DNA from: Hirudinaria manillensis
Lineage: Eukaryota > Annelida > Clitellata > Hirudinida > Hirudinidae
Direction: 5' to 3'
Length of the DNA stretch: 64,000 nt
NCBI GenBank assembly: GCA_034509925.1
Contig: CM067534.1
Span: forward strand, 7,783,501 to 7,847,500
Shown here one piece after another: positions 35,601 through 47,656 of the stretch. The position numbers and the translations under genes are program-made. The notes below the pieces were generated by a model, which ran no database searches, was not told the DNA's origin, and worked only from the letters and a program-made list of their open reading frames with translations. How positions within the stretch are numbered: position 1 is the first letter of the stretch; each line of letters opens with the position of its first letter.

Positions 35601-38600
35601 CGTCGTTCCAGGCCATTCTCCTCTTCTTTCCGTCCTTGGAGTCGAACGACCTGTTCTGAAGAGGAGACTTCTTTTCCTTTTTGCCCGACAGGTTCAGGGA
35701 GGAGCTGAAGACGGGCGAACCGTCCACGGAAAGTCCCGACGTGCCGTCGTCGTAATTTTCCCCGCCGTCTTCCGAGTCGCCGTCGAGATGGAAGTTGACG
35801 TACCTCCTCGGCCTGGCCGAGCGAACGTTCTCCTCGTCGCCTCGAGACTTGCCTCTCGTCACCATGGCGGTTCCTTCCTTCGAGGTCAAGTTCGATGACA
35901 CTTCTGCCGCCAACTCCTTCATGGTCTCGGACGTTATGGATCGACGCAAGTCGTCGTTCTTGAAGGCTTTCGAAAGGATGTCTCGCGACTCGGCAACGGC
36001 CATCTGCAGGCCCTCGGTGGTCGGGAAAACGAACGGACAGGCTGGATGCTGCCTGCCTAGCACTTCTCTGACTTTCAGATAGGCAGCAAAGAGGGGCACG
36101 AGCTCGCCTCCTACCACCAGCCTTACTGAAGTCTTGCCATCGGGAATGGCATAGTAGAACAGGCCGTCAGATTCGGTGCTGGTCAGCAGAGAAGACATGA
36201 CGAAGTTTTTCAAAACACGAGGATTGATGGCATTCTCGACGCTCATTCTCACGATCATGTGGTCCCTGAAAGTCGTGAAAGAAGTCATCCAATCCGTCTC
36301 TAAATTGCTGGTATCGGCCTTGTCCGCGAACTTTCTCATCTCATCTTCGAGATCCTTGACCTCGTCTGACTGGAGGTAGTCCAAATAGTATTGCGATATG
36401 GGCAGCTCAGACGATCTCTTTCTCTTTCTGCCCCGCTTTCTGATCCCTCTCTCCTCGGACAACTCATCACCAGCAAAAGAAACCCTCTTTTCCTGCTTGC
36501 AAGTTTTCTCCTCCTTCTCTGCCGCTTCCACGTAGATTGGAAGTGAACAATCGATCCAAGTCTTCAAACATCTGGCAGTATCTGGAAATCTCAGTGCCAG
36601 GAATTTGGAAAATTGATTAAATGTCTCCAGATTCGACAAAACTTGTGAGGGCCTCCTAAGCTTTTGATAACATTCTCCGAGCAACTTGTCGAAGTAAAAC
36701 TTAATGTCATTGTCATTTTCAAAATCCTTCACATTCTCAAATTTCATCTCCTTTAAAAGTTGTCTAATATGATTCACACTTTGATGAGGATTGCATCCTT
36801 TTGAACAACTGAATTCCATAAAACAGGAAAAATCAGAAAGCAACTCATCATCAATATCTCCTTGGCTTGGAATTGCAATATGCAAAGGACCCATACCATC
36901 TAACTCCATACTGTTTTCATTGCTAGTTTCATTGCTTTTACAAATCTTTCTCCAACCTAGAGATTTATGATTTAAGACACTGGATTTCACCTTCACAGAT
37001 TTCTTTACAGTTTCTGTTAATTGCTTTCCACTCAAGCCATGCTTTGAAGCAAGGTGATGATGCAGTGCCATGAAGCATCCTGCACAAATAGGGCACCGAC
37101 GCTTCTCCACGACATTTGAGGCAGTTGTGAGATGTTGATATTTCAAAAGAAAATGAAGAGAGTTCGACACTTTGTGATATTCCCGAACGTGTAGCGGCAA
37201 ATTCCGCACTTTCTCAGTGCACATAGGACATGGAAATAATATTCGCCTTGCTTTGATCATTTTATCGTCTAAAATAAAAATATCGACCACTTAAAAAAAC
37301 ATCCGAAGAAATAAAGTGTTCGAATCTGAACTAAAAAGTACGCTAACGAGTACTTCGATAGAAACGAAGGAATTTGTCAGACATATTCTCGTAAACCGAA
37401 ATATAAAATAATTTGAAAATCGTACAAAAATAAACAAAGACGCAGTACTAACTATTGTAGTGCGATTCTCCTCTAGAAATGTTATTATAAAACTCCTTAA
37501 ATTATACTCGTATCAGTGGACTTATATCTTCAAACCAGCCACTCAATAATAAACGACTACCAGCAAAGATTAAAAATAAAGCTGTTTTTTTATTGAGGTA
37601 ACAAAATTTTAAAATTATAATAAACAAATTTCTCCACTATAATACGCGATTTAACGGCAGATATAATAATAATAATAATAAAATGTAAACTAGTTTTAGC
37701 GGGCTGACAATAATAATCCACTTCCTCGTCGAATGCTCTCGAAGGTTGGTTAGTTCCATAGGTAGCGTCGACTAACTAGTTATGTTGGAAGCCAACAATT
37801 AACATGCTCCTTGCGGAGAGAATTTAAGTTGCATTTCGCCAGAATAAAGCTAATTATTGCCATAATAAGATAAAGGTAGAGATCGTAATAAACGCTAGCT
37901 GGAGTAATAACTTTGTTTTTGGTCACTTTTTATTAATGGAGAATGAGTGAAAATTTATTTTTGGATGTGGTGACCCGATGGAAAAAAATCCCTTCTGTTA
38001 ATGGGATCTTGTGGTTTGGCCACGGCGGCTTGCTAAAATTCAAATCAGACCAGATTCCCCTCAAATTGACTCAGGATTTTTTGAAGGATAAATTTTAAAT
38101 GTAATAAAGTATAATTTTGTCCCCTAATTATTAATTTTTCTCAGTGATGGGTGCACGAAGCTTTGGATTTTGGCAATGAAAGTTCATTTACGTTTTCTGA
38201 TGATTAATAATAATAATAATAATAATGTCATTTATGTAGCGCCGTGCGCTTGAGCTACAGGAGCGCTGAAATTACTTACTGGAAGTGATGTCAATGAGTC
38301 ATGGAGCACTGCTAGTATCATTTGTAAACAATTTGAAATGCAAAATTACACCAAAAGAAATTCCAATGAACAAGTCGTTACCGGATAATAAGTTGATAAC
38401 AGAATAGCAAAAATTGAAACTCACGGCAGAAAGAGCGAGAACAAAATGCCTGCTATTTGAGGTCTCAAATCGTCTGTAGATGTCAAAGTTTCCTTTGTCC
38501 ATGGAACATCCTTTGGGAAACTTGGACATACTGGACCTGTTCCTAAGGAAGATCTCAGCCCAGAAGTAGAGTTGACCCGTTTGCTCGCCACTGCTGCGAC

Positions 38601-41600
38601 TCAGAATGTCATTGTATTTCAAGATGACGTTGATGTCACGCACGTGTCTGTACGGAATGTGGGACGACACCAGATAACCCTGAACGACGGTCGTGATCAT
38701 GATGACGGTCGAGGCAAAGTAATCGCAGAAAAGTGATTTTTATATATTTTATGAGCGATATTTTATACGTTCCTTCTGACTCAAACCTTGTAATAGAACG
38801 AAGAGCCCAGGATGTCGAATATCTTCCTGCTTCCATAGTAATCCTCTGACTGAAAATAAGGCTGTGTTTAATTTAAATGATCATAATTATCATTTAATTT
38901 AATTATATTAAGTAGTGACATTAATTAGAGAGGTGATTTGATACATAATAAGCAGACGAAAGGCACAGTTGTGAAGTGGCTTACCATATTTCCGAACGCT
39001 TCTGCTTCTAAGCTGCTCAAATGGTCATCTATTTGCATCTATTTATGGAAGAAAGATTTCCTCATCTTTACAAATTGAAACGGTCGAAAAAGCAATAACT
39101 TAACTAATCAATTAGATTAACAAGATTAAACAGACGTTACTTGCACCAACCTTTAGGCTCTGATCGACAACGATGGATCTTGCACAGGCTGAAGAGTCTA
39201 CGAAATCCTCTCTGAACATGGACCGATGAAACTTGACGTTGAAGGAAATGTCATCGGCAGGGGAGAAAATGTTGCAGAAAACGTTGGAAAACAACTCATC
39301 CAGTCTCGGATGGTTCGACCGATCAGTGAAGGCGCTTGAAGATCAATCGTTAAACGAGTTTTTCAATCGATTGCACTTTGGAAACAATTATTTCCCAACA
39401 CGAGGGAATGCCATATAAGGTGTTTCAGAACTTAAAATGACATTTAAAAATACATGGCATGCTTCGTGCAGAAACTGTAAGTGATTTGATTTTAAGTAAC
39501 CATAGCTTTTGTTTTCAAGTAATCTTGATAATGTTGATAAATTATGCAACTATAATAAATAAAAATAGTAATAAATAAGTTGAACTAAAATAATAATAAT
39601 AATAATTTATTAAAATTTAAAACCTTTCAATGGAGGGAAATGAAAGCTCAATCAATCTTTTAATATCACTGGAATATTGTCTCAGTTGGCCCTCTGAAAA
39701 CCTAAAAGAAGATAATTTATTATTTATATTATATTATTCATTTAATTATAAATTTCATATAATAAGCAGTAGTTAATATTTTATGATTTATAAATTTTTT
39801 ATTTTTAATGCTTCACCTGCTCGAAGGAATAAAAATGAGTAAAAGGCCACCATCTGATGGCCAATGTGCTACCCGGATTCTTCTGTTTTTGTGTTCCAGT
39901 GTCGTGCTGCGATCAATGGCCCAATGTTATTTCAGATGTTTAATAGTATCAGTTATGTGATATCAAGGCACAAATGGTATCACTAATTAAGGCACTACCC
40001 AATAAAGCATTATGATATAATAATATTTGATAATGTTAATTTGAAATTAAATTTTTTTTTGTATTTGTGGTTTTTATTTATATTCACTTTGAGAACTGTT
40101 TTCATTTTCTTAAGATTTGCAGTTTCAATCAACAAATTCATCTAATTCGATGACTTTTCATTGAAATTAATAAAAAAATCAATTAAAAACCCATTCTAGA
40201 CGTTAAAAAAAGACTCGCCTCTCGACATGCGAATCGGTCAGGAAAGGAACGAGGGATTGTAAAGTGAGGAATGAACCTCGAAAGTCTATCAAGTTGTTGT
40301 CCGGAATGTTTGGATAGCAGTACAGCACGTCTTCCTGGAGCGACAAACGAAACCGAAAGTAAATCGGGCTCGGGGAATTATGGAATTATTGTGAAAAATA
40401 AATTTTAAATTAAGAAGATTTTTTAAAAAAATCTAGTCAGCATCTGTATTCGCCAATCATTAAATAATAATAATAATTAATTACTAATTATCACGGTTTT
40501 GTTTTATAACCTTGGCATCAAATTCTTGGAGATCCTTTGACCTGACATGATTTTTCAAGAAAAGGACGCAGTGAGGTCGATCTTCGAAGAACCTCAGATC
40601 GCGATCTGCCGAACTTCCAGAAAGGTCGGTCGCGACGGCCGGATACTCCGTGTCGTCCGCTTCCGAGGTCCTGACGGATCTTCTGGATTTCGTGGTCGAA
40701 TCGAACTGCAGGAGGACTTTTTGGAGTTTCACTTTCACAATCTAAATGCAATCGAATTGATGTCAACATGACTAATGGTGATGATATTTGAATTGTCAAT
40801 GGATAACTTGCCTTTTTCTTATCCTCAGCTTCCTTCACAACCTCATGGAAATTATTCGAATGTACTTCTCTGTCGTCAATGGCGACAATCCAATCACCTG
40901 GAAACATAAACGGAAGTGGATGGACACGTTTTATGCTGCTTGGCTTGCAGTTCAGACATCACATAACGTTATGCAACAATAACATTCAGCACCGATAGCA
41001 ACAAAATGTAATTCTTGGTGCAGAGAATTTAATTAATCATAACTCCCTAAGTCAACATAAGGTATTAAAATTTGAATTAGATTATGCAATTATAATGATA
41101 AATCTAAAAAAAAAACAGCATAAACCAAATAAGCAGTTTAAAATATCCATCTTAAGGCACCAACCCAGCTCCACGCCGGCTCTGTCTGCAGGACCCCTGG
41201 GCACCAGGCCCCAGACGTAGATGCCCTTCACGGCTTCCGGGTCCGCCTTCTTCTCGTGGTGTTCGGCAAACTGTGCCGGGACGATACCGAGTAACCTCTC
41301 GCAGTTCGTCAGGAGTCCTCCGAACCTGTCATGGAGTTTTAGGTCCTTGAAGTGCGGTGGTCCGAGCCTGGTGACCAGGTAGGCGTCGCCAGACTCAAAT
41401 TCGTCTCTGATGTCCATTCTCGGCCTCCTCGTCCTTCTCATCCTAGAGACCTTTTCTTTGATCACAAATCCTGGTTCGTCTAGTTCCTCTGCATCGTCAA
41501 CTCCTTCCTCCTCTTCCTTCTGTTTGGCTTCCTTTTCTCCAACTTTCGAGTCTTCAACGGTGTCACCACCCTCCTTCACCTCATCGAGGGCCCCTTCTCC

Positions 41601-42990
41601 CGGCTTCGGCTCTTCCTCGGACTTGGCAGCTTCCTCGACTTCTTTCTCATCGTCTTTCTTGAACATTTTATTGAAGCCAGAAAAGAATCCGGACTTTTCT
41701 TCCTTCTTTTCCTTAGCAGTCGAAACGTCTGGTTTGGGTGCCTTCTTTTCCTCTCCTTCGTCTTTCTTGAAGAGCTTCCCGAAGAAGCCCCCGTCGTTCT
41801 TCTCGGGTTCCTTCGTCGGGAGTTTCGATTCCTCTTCGTCGTTCACTCCCTTCTTCGCCTCGTCCTCTTTCGACGGTTCCTCCTCCTTCCCGAAAAGTTT
41901 GCCGAAAAATCCACCGCTTTTTTTCTCTGGCGTTTTGGCTTTCGTTTCTTTTGGTTTCGTTTCAGCTTCCGGAGGTTTTCCATCTGGCTCGGGCATGGGA
42001 TATAGGGAGTCATCTCTCTTGGCATCTTCCGTTAATTCCTTCTTTTCTGATCCTTCCTTCGATGGGTCGGGCTTGTCTTGGGGTTTGTCGAGTACGGCCT
42101 TCTGCTCGCTTTCTGGGGGAGAAGTTGGTCGGGCATCGTCTGTCGGTCGTTGGGGGATTTCATCTGCAACTTCCTTCGGAGCTTCCTCCGGCTTTGATGG
42201 CAATTCCTCTGGTTTCGCTGCCGGTTCTTCTTTCTTCGGTTCCTCGTCCGTCTTCCCGAAAAGTTTTTCGAAAAATCCTTTTTTCTTTTTCTCGTCCTTC
42301 TTTTCTTCTGCTTTGTTTTTTGGATCATCAGGGGTTTTAGAGTCCCCATCAGATGGGGGCAAGGGGTACCTCGAGTCTCCCGAAGGACCGGGTTGGTCAT
42401 CAGGTTTGGGTGCACCGTCTTTTATTGGGGGTGCAGGCTGGGGATCACTTGGGGGTGGCTGGGGTTCAGGCTCTTTTGGTTTTTCCGCAGGAGCAGTTTT
42501 GTCTTCTGGTGTTTTGAGTCCTTCATCAGCTGGTTTGGATTCTGGAACATCTGCTGGTTTGCTTTCCTGGGCACTTTTGGCATCTTTGTTTTTCTTGAAT
42601 TTGCTGAAGAATCCTTTCTCTTTGTCACCAGCGTTTGATGCTTTCTGGGCGTCGCTAGGTGGAGGAACGTCCTTCGGATCTTCTTTAGCACCTTTGTCTT
42701 TTTTGAAAATCTTGTCGAATGGAGATTTCTTATCCGCCGGAGACTTTGCATCGTCCTTGTTCAGCGTCTGTTCTTGTTTGGGGAGAGGTTTTGAAGAACT
42801 CGGTTGATTCGAGGGAGCTGGGGTGGGTTGACTCGGAGGAGGTGGGGGTGGTTGCTCCTTGGGGGGGTTAAGTTTATTATTTTTTTACCAATTTTCAATC
42901 TTACAAGTTAAGTTTAGAAAACTGTTAAGTAAATTAGAAACTCACTCTGCTTAAATCAAGCAATGTTTTCTTTGGCTTAGGGGCTGCCAT
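32683..42990 (-). CDS. INTU: Inturned (CPLANE complex subunit) with a long repeat-bearing N-terminal region
   Basis: Seventeen exons from the minus strand: 42990-42946, 42857-41165, 40897-40812, 40741-40511, 40334-40219, 39906-39817, 39701-39624, 39334-39151, 39038-38985, 38849-38787, 38679-38425, 34569-34415, 34135-33921, 33790-33636, 33544-33480, 33217-33037, 32802-32683. They close to 1261 residues; the human protein is near 940. Signature blocks are clear: a PDZ-like part (KGIYVWGLVPRGPADRAG, DWIVAIDDREVHSNN), longin-type DVLYCYPNIPDNNLIDFRG, VAHWPSDGGLLLIFIP, SIESAFTD..PRLDELFS, EDYYGSRKIFDILGSSFYYK, and the C-terminus LEHGILFRCNR..MDYWVVGS. From family knowledge, Inturned works with Fuzzy and Wdpcp in ciliogenesis and planar cell polarity. 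The excess length is in exon 2: a Pro/Glu/Lys-rich region with six copies of a GFFxKLFxK-like motif. Two introns have GC donors. The 3.85-kb intron 38424-34570 contains another gene. Confidence 0.92.
35395..37260 (-). CDS. Crypton-type zinc-finger / tyrosine-recombinase-like protein, nested in an INTU intron
   Basis: One coding exon of 621 residues starts at ATG 37260 (MIKARRILFPCPMC). Two zinc-finger-like motifs come first (FPCPMC...HVREYH; RRCPICAGC...HLASKH, residues about 10-75). An acidic and linker region follows, then a strong basic cluster (RKRGRKRKR, near residue 280). The block at about residues 285-425 (SQYYLDYLQSDEVKDLE, VIRMSVENAINPRVL-like helices, GKTSVRLVVGGELVPLFAAY) resembles the core of Crypton-type tyrosine recombinases. 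I cannot see a full Arg-His-Arg-Tyr catalytic set, so it is probably inactive. The last 70 residues (KKRRMAWNDEHVERLKELFG...) look like a Myb/SANT-like DNA-binding domain seen in related host genes. The frame is intact, which suggests a domesticated gene. An acceptor (TTTTAG) just upstream of the ATG hints at a 5' UTR intron. It lies wholly inside an INTU intron on the same strand. Confidence 0.75.
   Translation of the reverse strand: MIKARRILFPCPMCTEKVRNLPLHVREYHKVSNSLHFLLKYQHLTTASNVVEKRRCPICAGCFMALHHHLASKHGLSGKQLTETVKKSVKVKSSVLNHKSLGWRKICKSNETSNENSMELDGMGPLHIAIPSQGDIDDELLSDFSCFMEFSCSKGCNPHQSVNHIRQLLKEMKFENVKDFENDNDIKFYFDKLLGECYQKLRRPSQVLSNLETFNQFSKFLALRFPDTARCLKTWIDCSLPIYVEAAEKEEKTCKQEKRVSFAGDELSEERGIRKRGRKRKRSSELPISQYYLDYLQSDEVKDLEDEMRKFADKADTSNLETDWMTSFTTFRDHMIVRMSVENAINPRVLKNFVMSSLLTSTESDGLFYYAIPDGKTSVRLVVGGELVPLFAAYLKVREVLGRQHPACPFVFPTTEGLQMAVAESRDILSKAFKNDDLRRSITSETMKELAAEVSSNLTSKEGTAMVTRGKSRGDEENVRSARPRRYVNFHLDGDSEDGGENYDDGTSGLSVDGSPVFSSSLNLSGKKEKKSPLQNRSFDSKDGKKRRMAWNDEHVERLKELFGDFIESGEVPTLTNLKEIVTGDKDFFDKLTAERGIDKTSKADLTKLYYAVLCRVKTFL
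38204..38280. repeat. Dispersed repeat with TTTATGTAGCGCC core
   Basis: A (TAA)n run is followed by TCATTTATGTAGCGCCGTGC and a CGCTTGAGCTACAGGAGCGCT palindrome-like stretch. A diverged relative (TTCATTTATGTGGCGCCGT) is at 43801-43819. The pattern suggests a short non-autonomous element with 3-bp microsatellite flank. Confidence 0.45.
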
Positions 42991-45061
42991 GATGTCTTTT
43001 GTATCAAAACTCTCCAAAAAAATATAAAACTAAACACAAAACATTAATGATGAGCACATTCACATATAAAACTTCCGATAATCGTAAAATGTTTTAAATG
43101 TCATAAAGATTCAATCATTCAAAACGCGACTCATAAGTACACAAACCAATCACAGCGTCGTTGTTTACGGCAACAGATGTGTGAAAAGGTAAGTTAGAAT
43201 GGGTGCGTTTTTGTCTCCAGTTCTTAAATTATTTTCCAGGATGTTCTTTTTTTTTAATCAGAGCCACTTTTATACGACATAATAGATTTAAAAATAAAAA
43301 TATGCATAAAATATTCTCGAACAACGCCTCAACTCGGAGGTCTTAAGCAACAATCAAAATTCCTATTTCAGGATTAACCTAACTATACAAGTCCTCCTTT
43401 ATAGGGTTTCATAAAAAAAGTTTGATTTATAACAAAATTCGTTTTAAAACTCCAGAACAACAAGGGCCTTTTTATGCTTTTTACGAGGTAAATTAAATAA
43501 ATGAAAAAATGCATAACTCACGCCGGCACAGAAACAGCGGCTCATTCTGGATTCACCGTCATCTCTCAAAAAGACAGCTTACGATCAACTGAGAAAACGT
43601 TGTTAACTGAAAAACACGCAGCTTATTGTATTGTATTTTAGAGTTGCATTGTATTGTTTGTTCCGACGTGGACCCGGTTCGAATCCCAGCCTCAGTAAAA
43701 CATCAGTAGACTTCTTTTGTCTTATCTGATTGATCGTTCAATCATTCAAACGTTTTTTCTTTATAATTCTGTGCCAGAAATTGTACTATCGCAAATGCCG
43801 TTCATTTATGTGGCGCCGTATTCGTACGCAGTCAGATGCGCTTCCTGTTGCTCTCTTAAGTGCGCCCCTTTTCACTAGAGCACGTAAATTTCAGAAAATT
43901 AGTTTTTCCAGTCAAAGGATTTCGTTTAAAATAACTTTTATTTAATAAAAAAAATATTCACGATAAATTCAGAATAAGTCAAGTAATAATCATAATCATC
44001 ATCGTCCTACTCGTCGTCGTCGTCGTCGTCATCATCACGAGAGTTATACGACATTTCTTCGAAAGAAATGATTGAATAACAGCTGAGCATTTCGGCAATT
44101 TTTTCCTTGGAATTAAAAATAAAATCAAATAAATGAAATAAAATAAAAAATTGTATAAATTTCAATTGTAATTCCGCGAAAACGGAAATCGAAACTTAAA
44201 AAAAAATGTAAATCCTTGTCTCGTGAATGCTTTTTTTTATTTATTCTTTGGACTGAAGGGGAATTCCCATCTCCAGATGTGTTTCAATTTCGTTTTTTTA
44301 AGGTTTGTGTTTGGGGAAACTGTTGACCTTCGAATGTTGACCTTTAAATAAATGCCGACACACGACGTCCTGACGTCTGATTTGAGATAATTTGTTTAAC
44401 ATAACATTATAATAATGATTAATAAATTACTTGATAAGGCCGACGAAAAAATGTTAATGATATACATGTATTACTAGTAAACGATTCCTCATGTCTTAAT
44501 GTAAACTGCAATAACGAATGATTGAATGACGGCGATGATGATGATGATAGTGACGACGACGATGATGGTAGTGACGTCATAGCGACCCGACTGCGTGTGT
44601 GGTCCGATAAGTTAATTGAAACATCATTTGCCAAAAAAAATAATAATCCCTAGCTATTAATATTACTGAATAATAAATAACAGAAATTACAGAAATTACA
44701 CATGAAAATGAAGACGACGACGACGACGATGTTGCTTTCGTGGCCATGATAATGATGCTAAGAAATTAGATGGGGCAGGATAGATATTTGGAATCTGGCA
44801 AGATTCGTCGAGGCCTTTGGAGAAGCTAAATTATAAATTAACATACTAAACTCATGAATAATTGATTACTTAAGTCCATGCATATTTAATCATCGCCATT
44901 GTTATGCAAATGCAATAATTTATGCAAAATTAAATTTGATTCGTTACGTCGTGAGGTGAAAGTGGCAAACTTAATAAATTTAAAGAATCATTCAACCGAT
45001 AAATATCACATGCAAAACGATACACAAGATGTTTTTAGTATTTATTTATTTTTTCAATGTC

Positions 45062-45119
<58 letters not shown>

Positions 45120-45322
45120 TAATAATATTAGTTGCTTTAACAGGTCAGAGTTCAAGAGGTCAAAAGACCGGGAAAGTTATTGTTCAGTAGTTGTGACACC
45201 GGGGACATTGTGGAAATACAATCGGTAATTACAACAACAACAATAAAATAATAATAATAACAAATAATAATAATAATAATAAAAATAAAAACAATAATAA
45301 TAATAATAATAACAATAATAAC

Positions 45323-45353
<31 letters not shown>

Positions 45354-45494
45354 GTCATACTTTCAATGTTTTTGTTTAAAAACTCGGAGGCGTCTGATCG
45401 ACCGGATTTTTGGGCAAATGAAGTTGCAATTAATTTATTGGACCACACGCACACACGTACCAAGTCAGAGGTCATGCCGGTTAGAAGGATCATC

Positions 45495-45526
<32 letters not shown>

Positions 45527-45999
45527 CATCGTCGTCGTAGTCGTCAACATCTCCAGCAATTAGACTTAATTAACTCCTGGAGCAAAAACAAAATCATAAT
45601 AAACAAGAGAATTATTTACCAATAATTTTAAACTTTAAATCAAAAAAATTAGTAATTAATGGAAGAATGACGACGACGACGACGACGATGAGATCAGAAG
45701 TCACCCTCTGCTTGGACAAAACCGTTGAAGTCCTGCCATCTGTCGATCGAACTGAGAAACGAATTTCTAAAAAAAAATAAATAAAAATAAAAAATAAAAA
45801 AATAAATAAAAATTTAAAAAAAAACATTTTGAAGCCGTCAGCACAGAACATCCGGGAAATTCCCGCGAACATTTCCCACTAAGTACAAAATTATTTCTAA
45901 AAATAATCTAGAAAACAAAATGTCTACAGACAAAGAAATTAAGAGGCAAACATTATGGCTATTTAATTGAAAAGAAGAATCCTGTTCCCAGTATCGGAA

Positions 46000-46400
46000 G
46001 CGAGGTCGACTGAACCGGTCCGAGGAATGACATTTTCAAGCGGTTAACACTCCCCTGGGGAGAGTGAGCGGGTGGCACCGGGCCTCACGCCCCACGCCAG
46101 CGTTCCCCACGCAAGCCGTGAATCAATCTAACCCATCCAAATGAGTGCCTTCCAATCTACAATGAACCTCAAGCCATCATCACCGCTGGCTAGCCACGAA
46201 ATCCAATAGGGCGCCAGACGAAACTAATACCCTCCTTTCTCAAGCCGGCTAGTCACAGACTAGAACCGGCTAGCGGCTAATAACCCCGACCGACCCCCCC
46301 AAACCGGCTTTCTCCCCGGCTACTCAACTTCTCCACTCCTCCCAAAATTTCAATCCGTTTCGTTGATCGAAACGCACATAGGGCGTTTATTATTGACAAC
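46000..46400. repeat. GC-rich island, possible repeat element
   Basis: From about 46000 to 46400 the base composition changes abruptly to GC-rich, with repeated GGCTAG / CCGGCTAG(T/C) words (about 46188, 46245, 46270, 46315) and a GGGAGAGTGAGCGGGTGGCA stretch. No long coding frame is seen. It may be a transposable-element fragment; its class is unknown. Confidence 0.35.
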
Positions 46401-46653
46401 AAACAATGTATTCTCAACCTATAGTTTCGAGACCACACGCGAAGCATGGCGTCTGCCACACACGAAGAACGGGTATCATGTTTCTCTCTCTCCTGTGCGG
46501 TGGTCCTGCGCGTATCATTCCCTCCCCGTTTGTGTATCATCCTTTTGTATCATCGTATCGTATCATCATCATCATCATACGATCATGTTGGATCATTACG
46601 ACTTGATCCACTACTTCGTGCTGGGCCAATATCTATCATGACTTCTAAACTTA

Positions 46654-46770
<117 letters not shown>

Positions 46771-47625
46771 GTAATTAATCACATTAATTAAGGCTGCTAT
46801 GATGATCCTCATAGGTTTTTATGGATTAGAATAATAATAATAATAATAATAATCGTCGTCATCATCATCATCATCATTATCATCATCGTCGTCGTCATCA
46901 TCATCATTATCATCGTCATAGTCATCGTCGTCGCTGAGCTGCTGCTGTTGTTGTTTTGCTTCGCGAGGTCGTCATGGTAACGGAATGGACGCCAATTCCA
47001 CTGGAAGCGAGGTCCCATTTACCAGGCGCTTCCGATGAATTATGACGACCAGTAGGAAAAGGTGAAGATGGTGATGATGATGACGACGACGGCGGTGATT
47101 ATGATGACGATAATAATCATCATCGTCGTCGTCGTCATCGCCACCAGAGCACCAGGGCAGTCCCCTCACCATGTCATCATCTTCCAAGTTCTCACCAAAT
47201 CCCTCGGTACGTCAGACCCCCGCTCTTTCTCCTTCATTCGCTCACTCTCTCACTCTCTCACTCGCTCACTCTCTGCGTTCTCTAATAAAAAAGACAATCG
47301 CTTATTATTGCCTTTGAAAGCAAGTGACAGGCGAGCTGTCGCTGGAGATGACATTTTCACTCCACAAACTTTGAGCGAACAGGTGAGGTGAGCGGCTGAG
47401 TGAACAGGTGAGTTGAGTGGGCATGATGGAGTGCAGGCTGGGTAGCCAGCCAAGAGTGCAAGCGAAACCTCTTGTCTTTGTTTTTGTTGTTTGGAAGTGA
47501 AGAGAAGTGCAGAGGAGTGCAGTGCATGCCGCTGAGTGATCGCAACCCTGTGTTTCCTGAATATTTCCACGGATTATTTAGATTTTGGATAATTTATTAA
47601 AATTTCTTTATTTCAAATCAATACG

Positions 47626-47656
<31 letters not shown>

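Noticed and set aside
41410..42807. A 465-codon plus-strand open frame rich in Ser, Phe and Gly.
   Set aside because: It is the exact antisense of the Glu/Lys-rich INTU exon 2, whose frame joins in phase with 16 other exons and ends in conserved Inturned blocks.
43674..43695. GGTTCGAATCCCA, matching a tRNA B box.
   Set aside because: The T-stem does not pair well and no A box, anticodon arm or acceptor stem is found at the right distance. At most it is a remnant of a tRNA-derived element.
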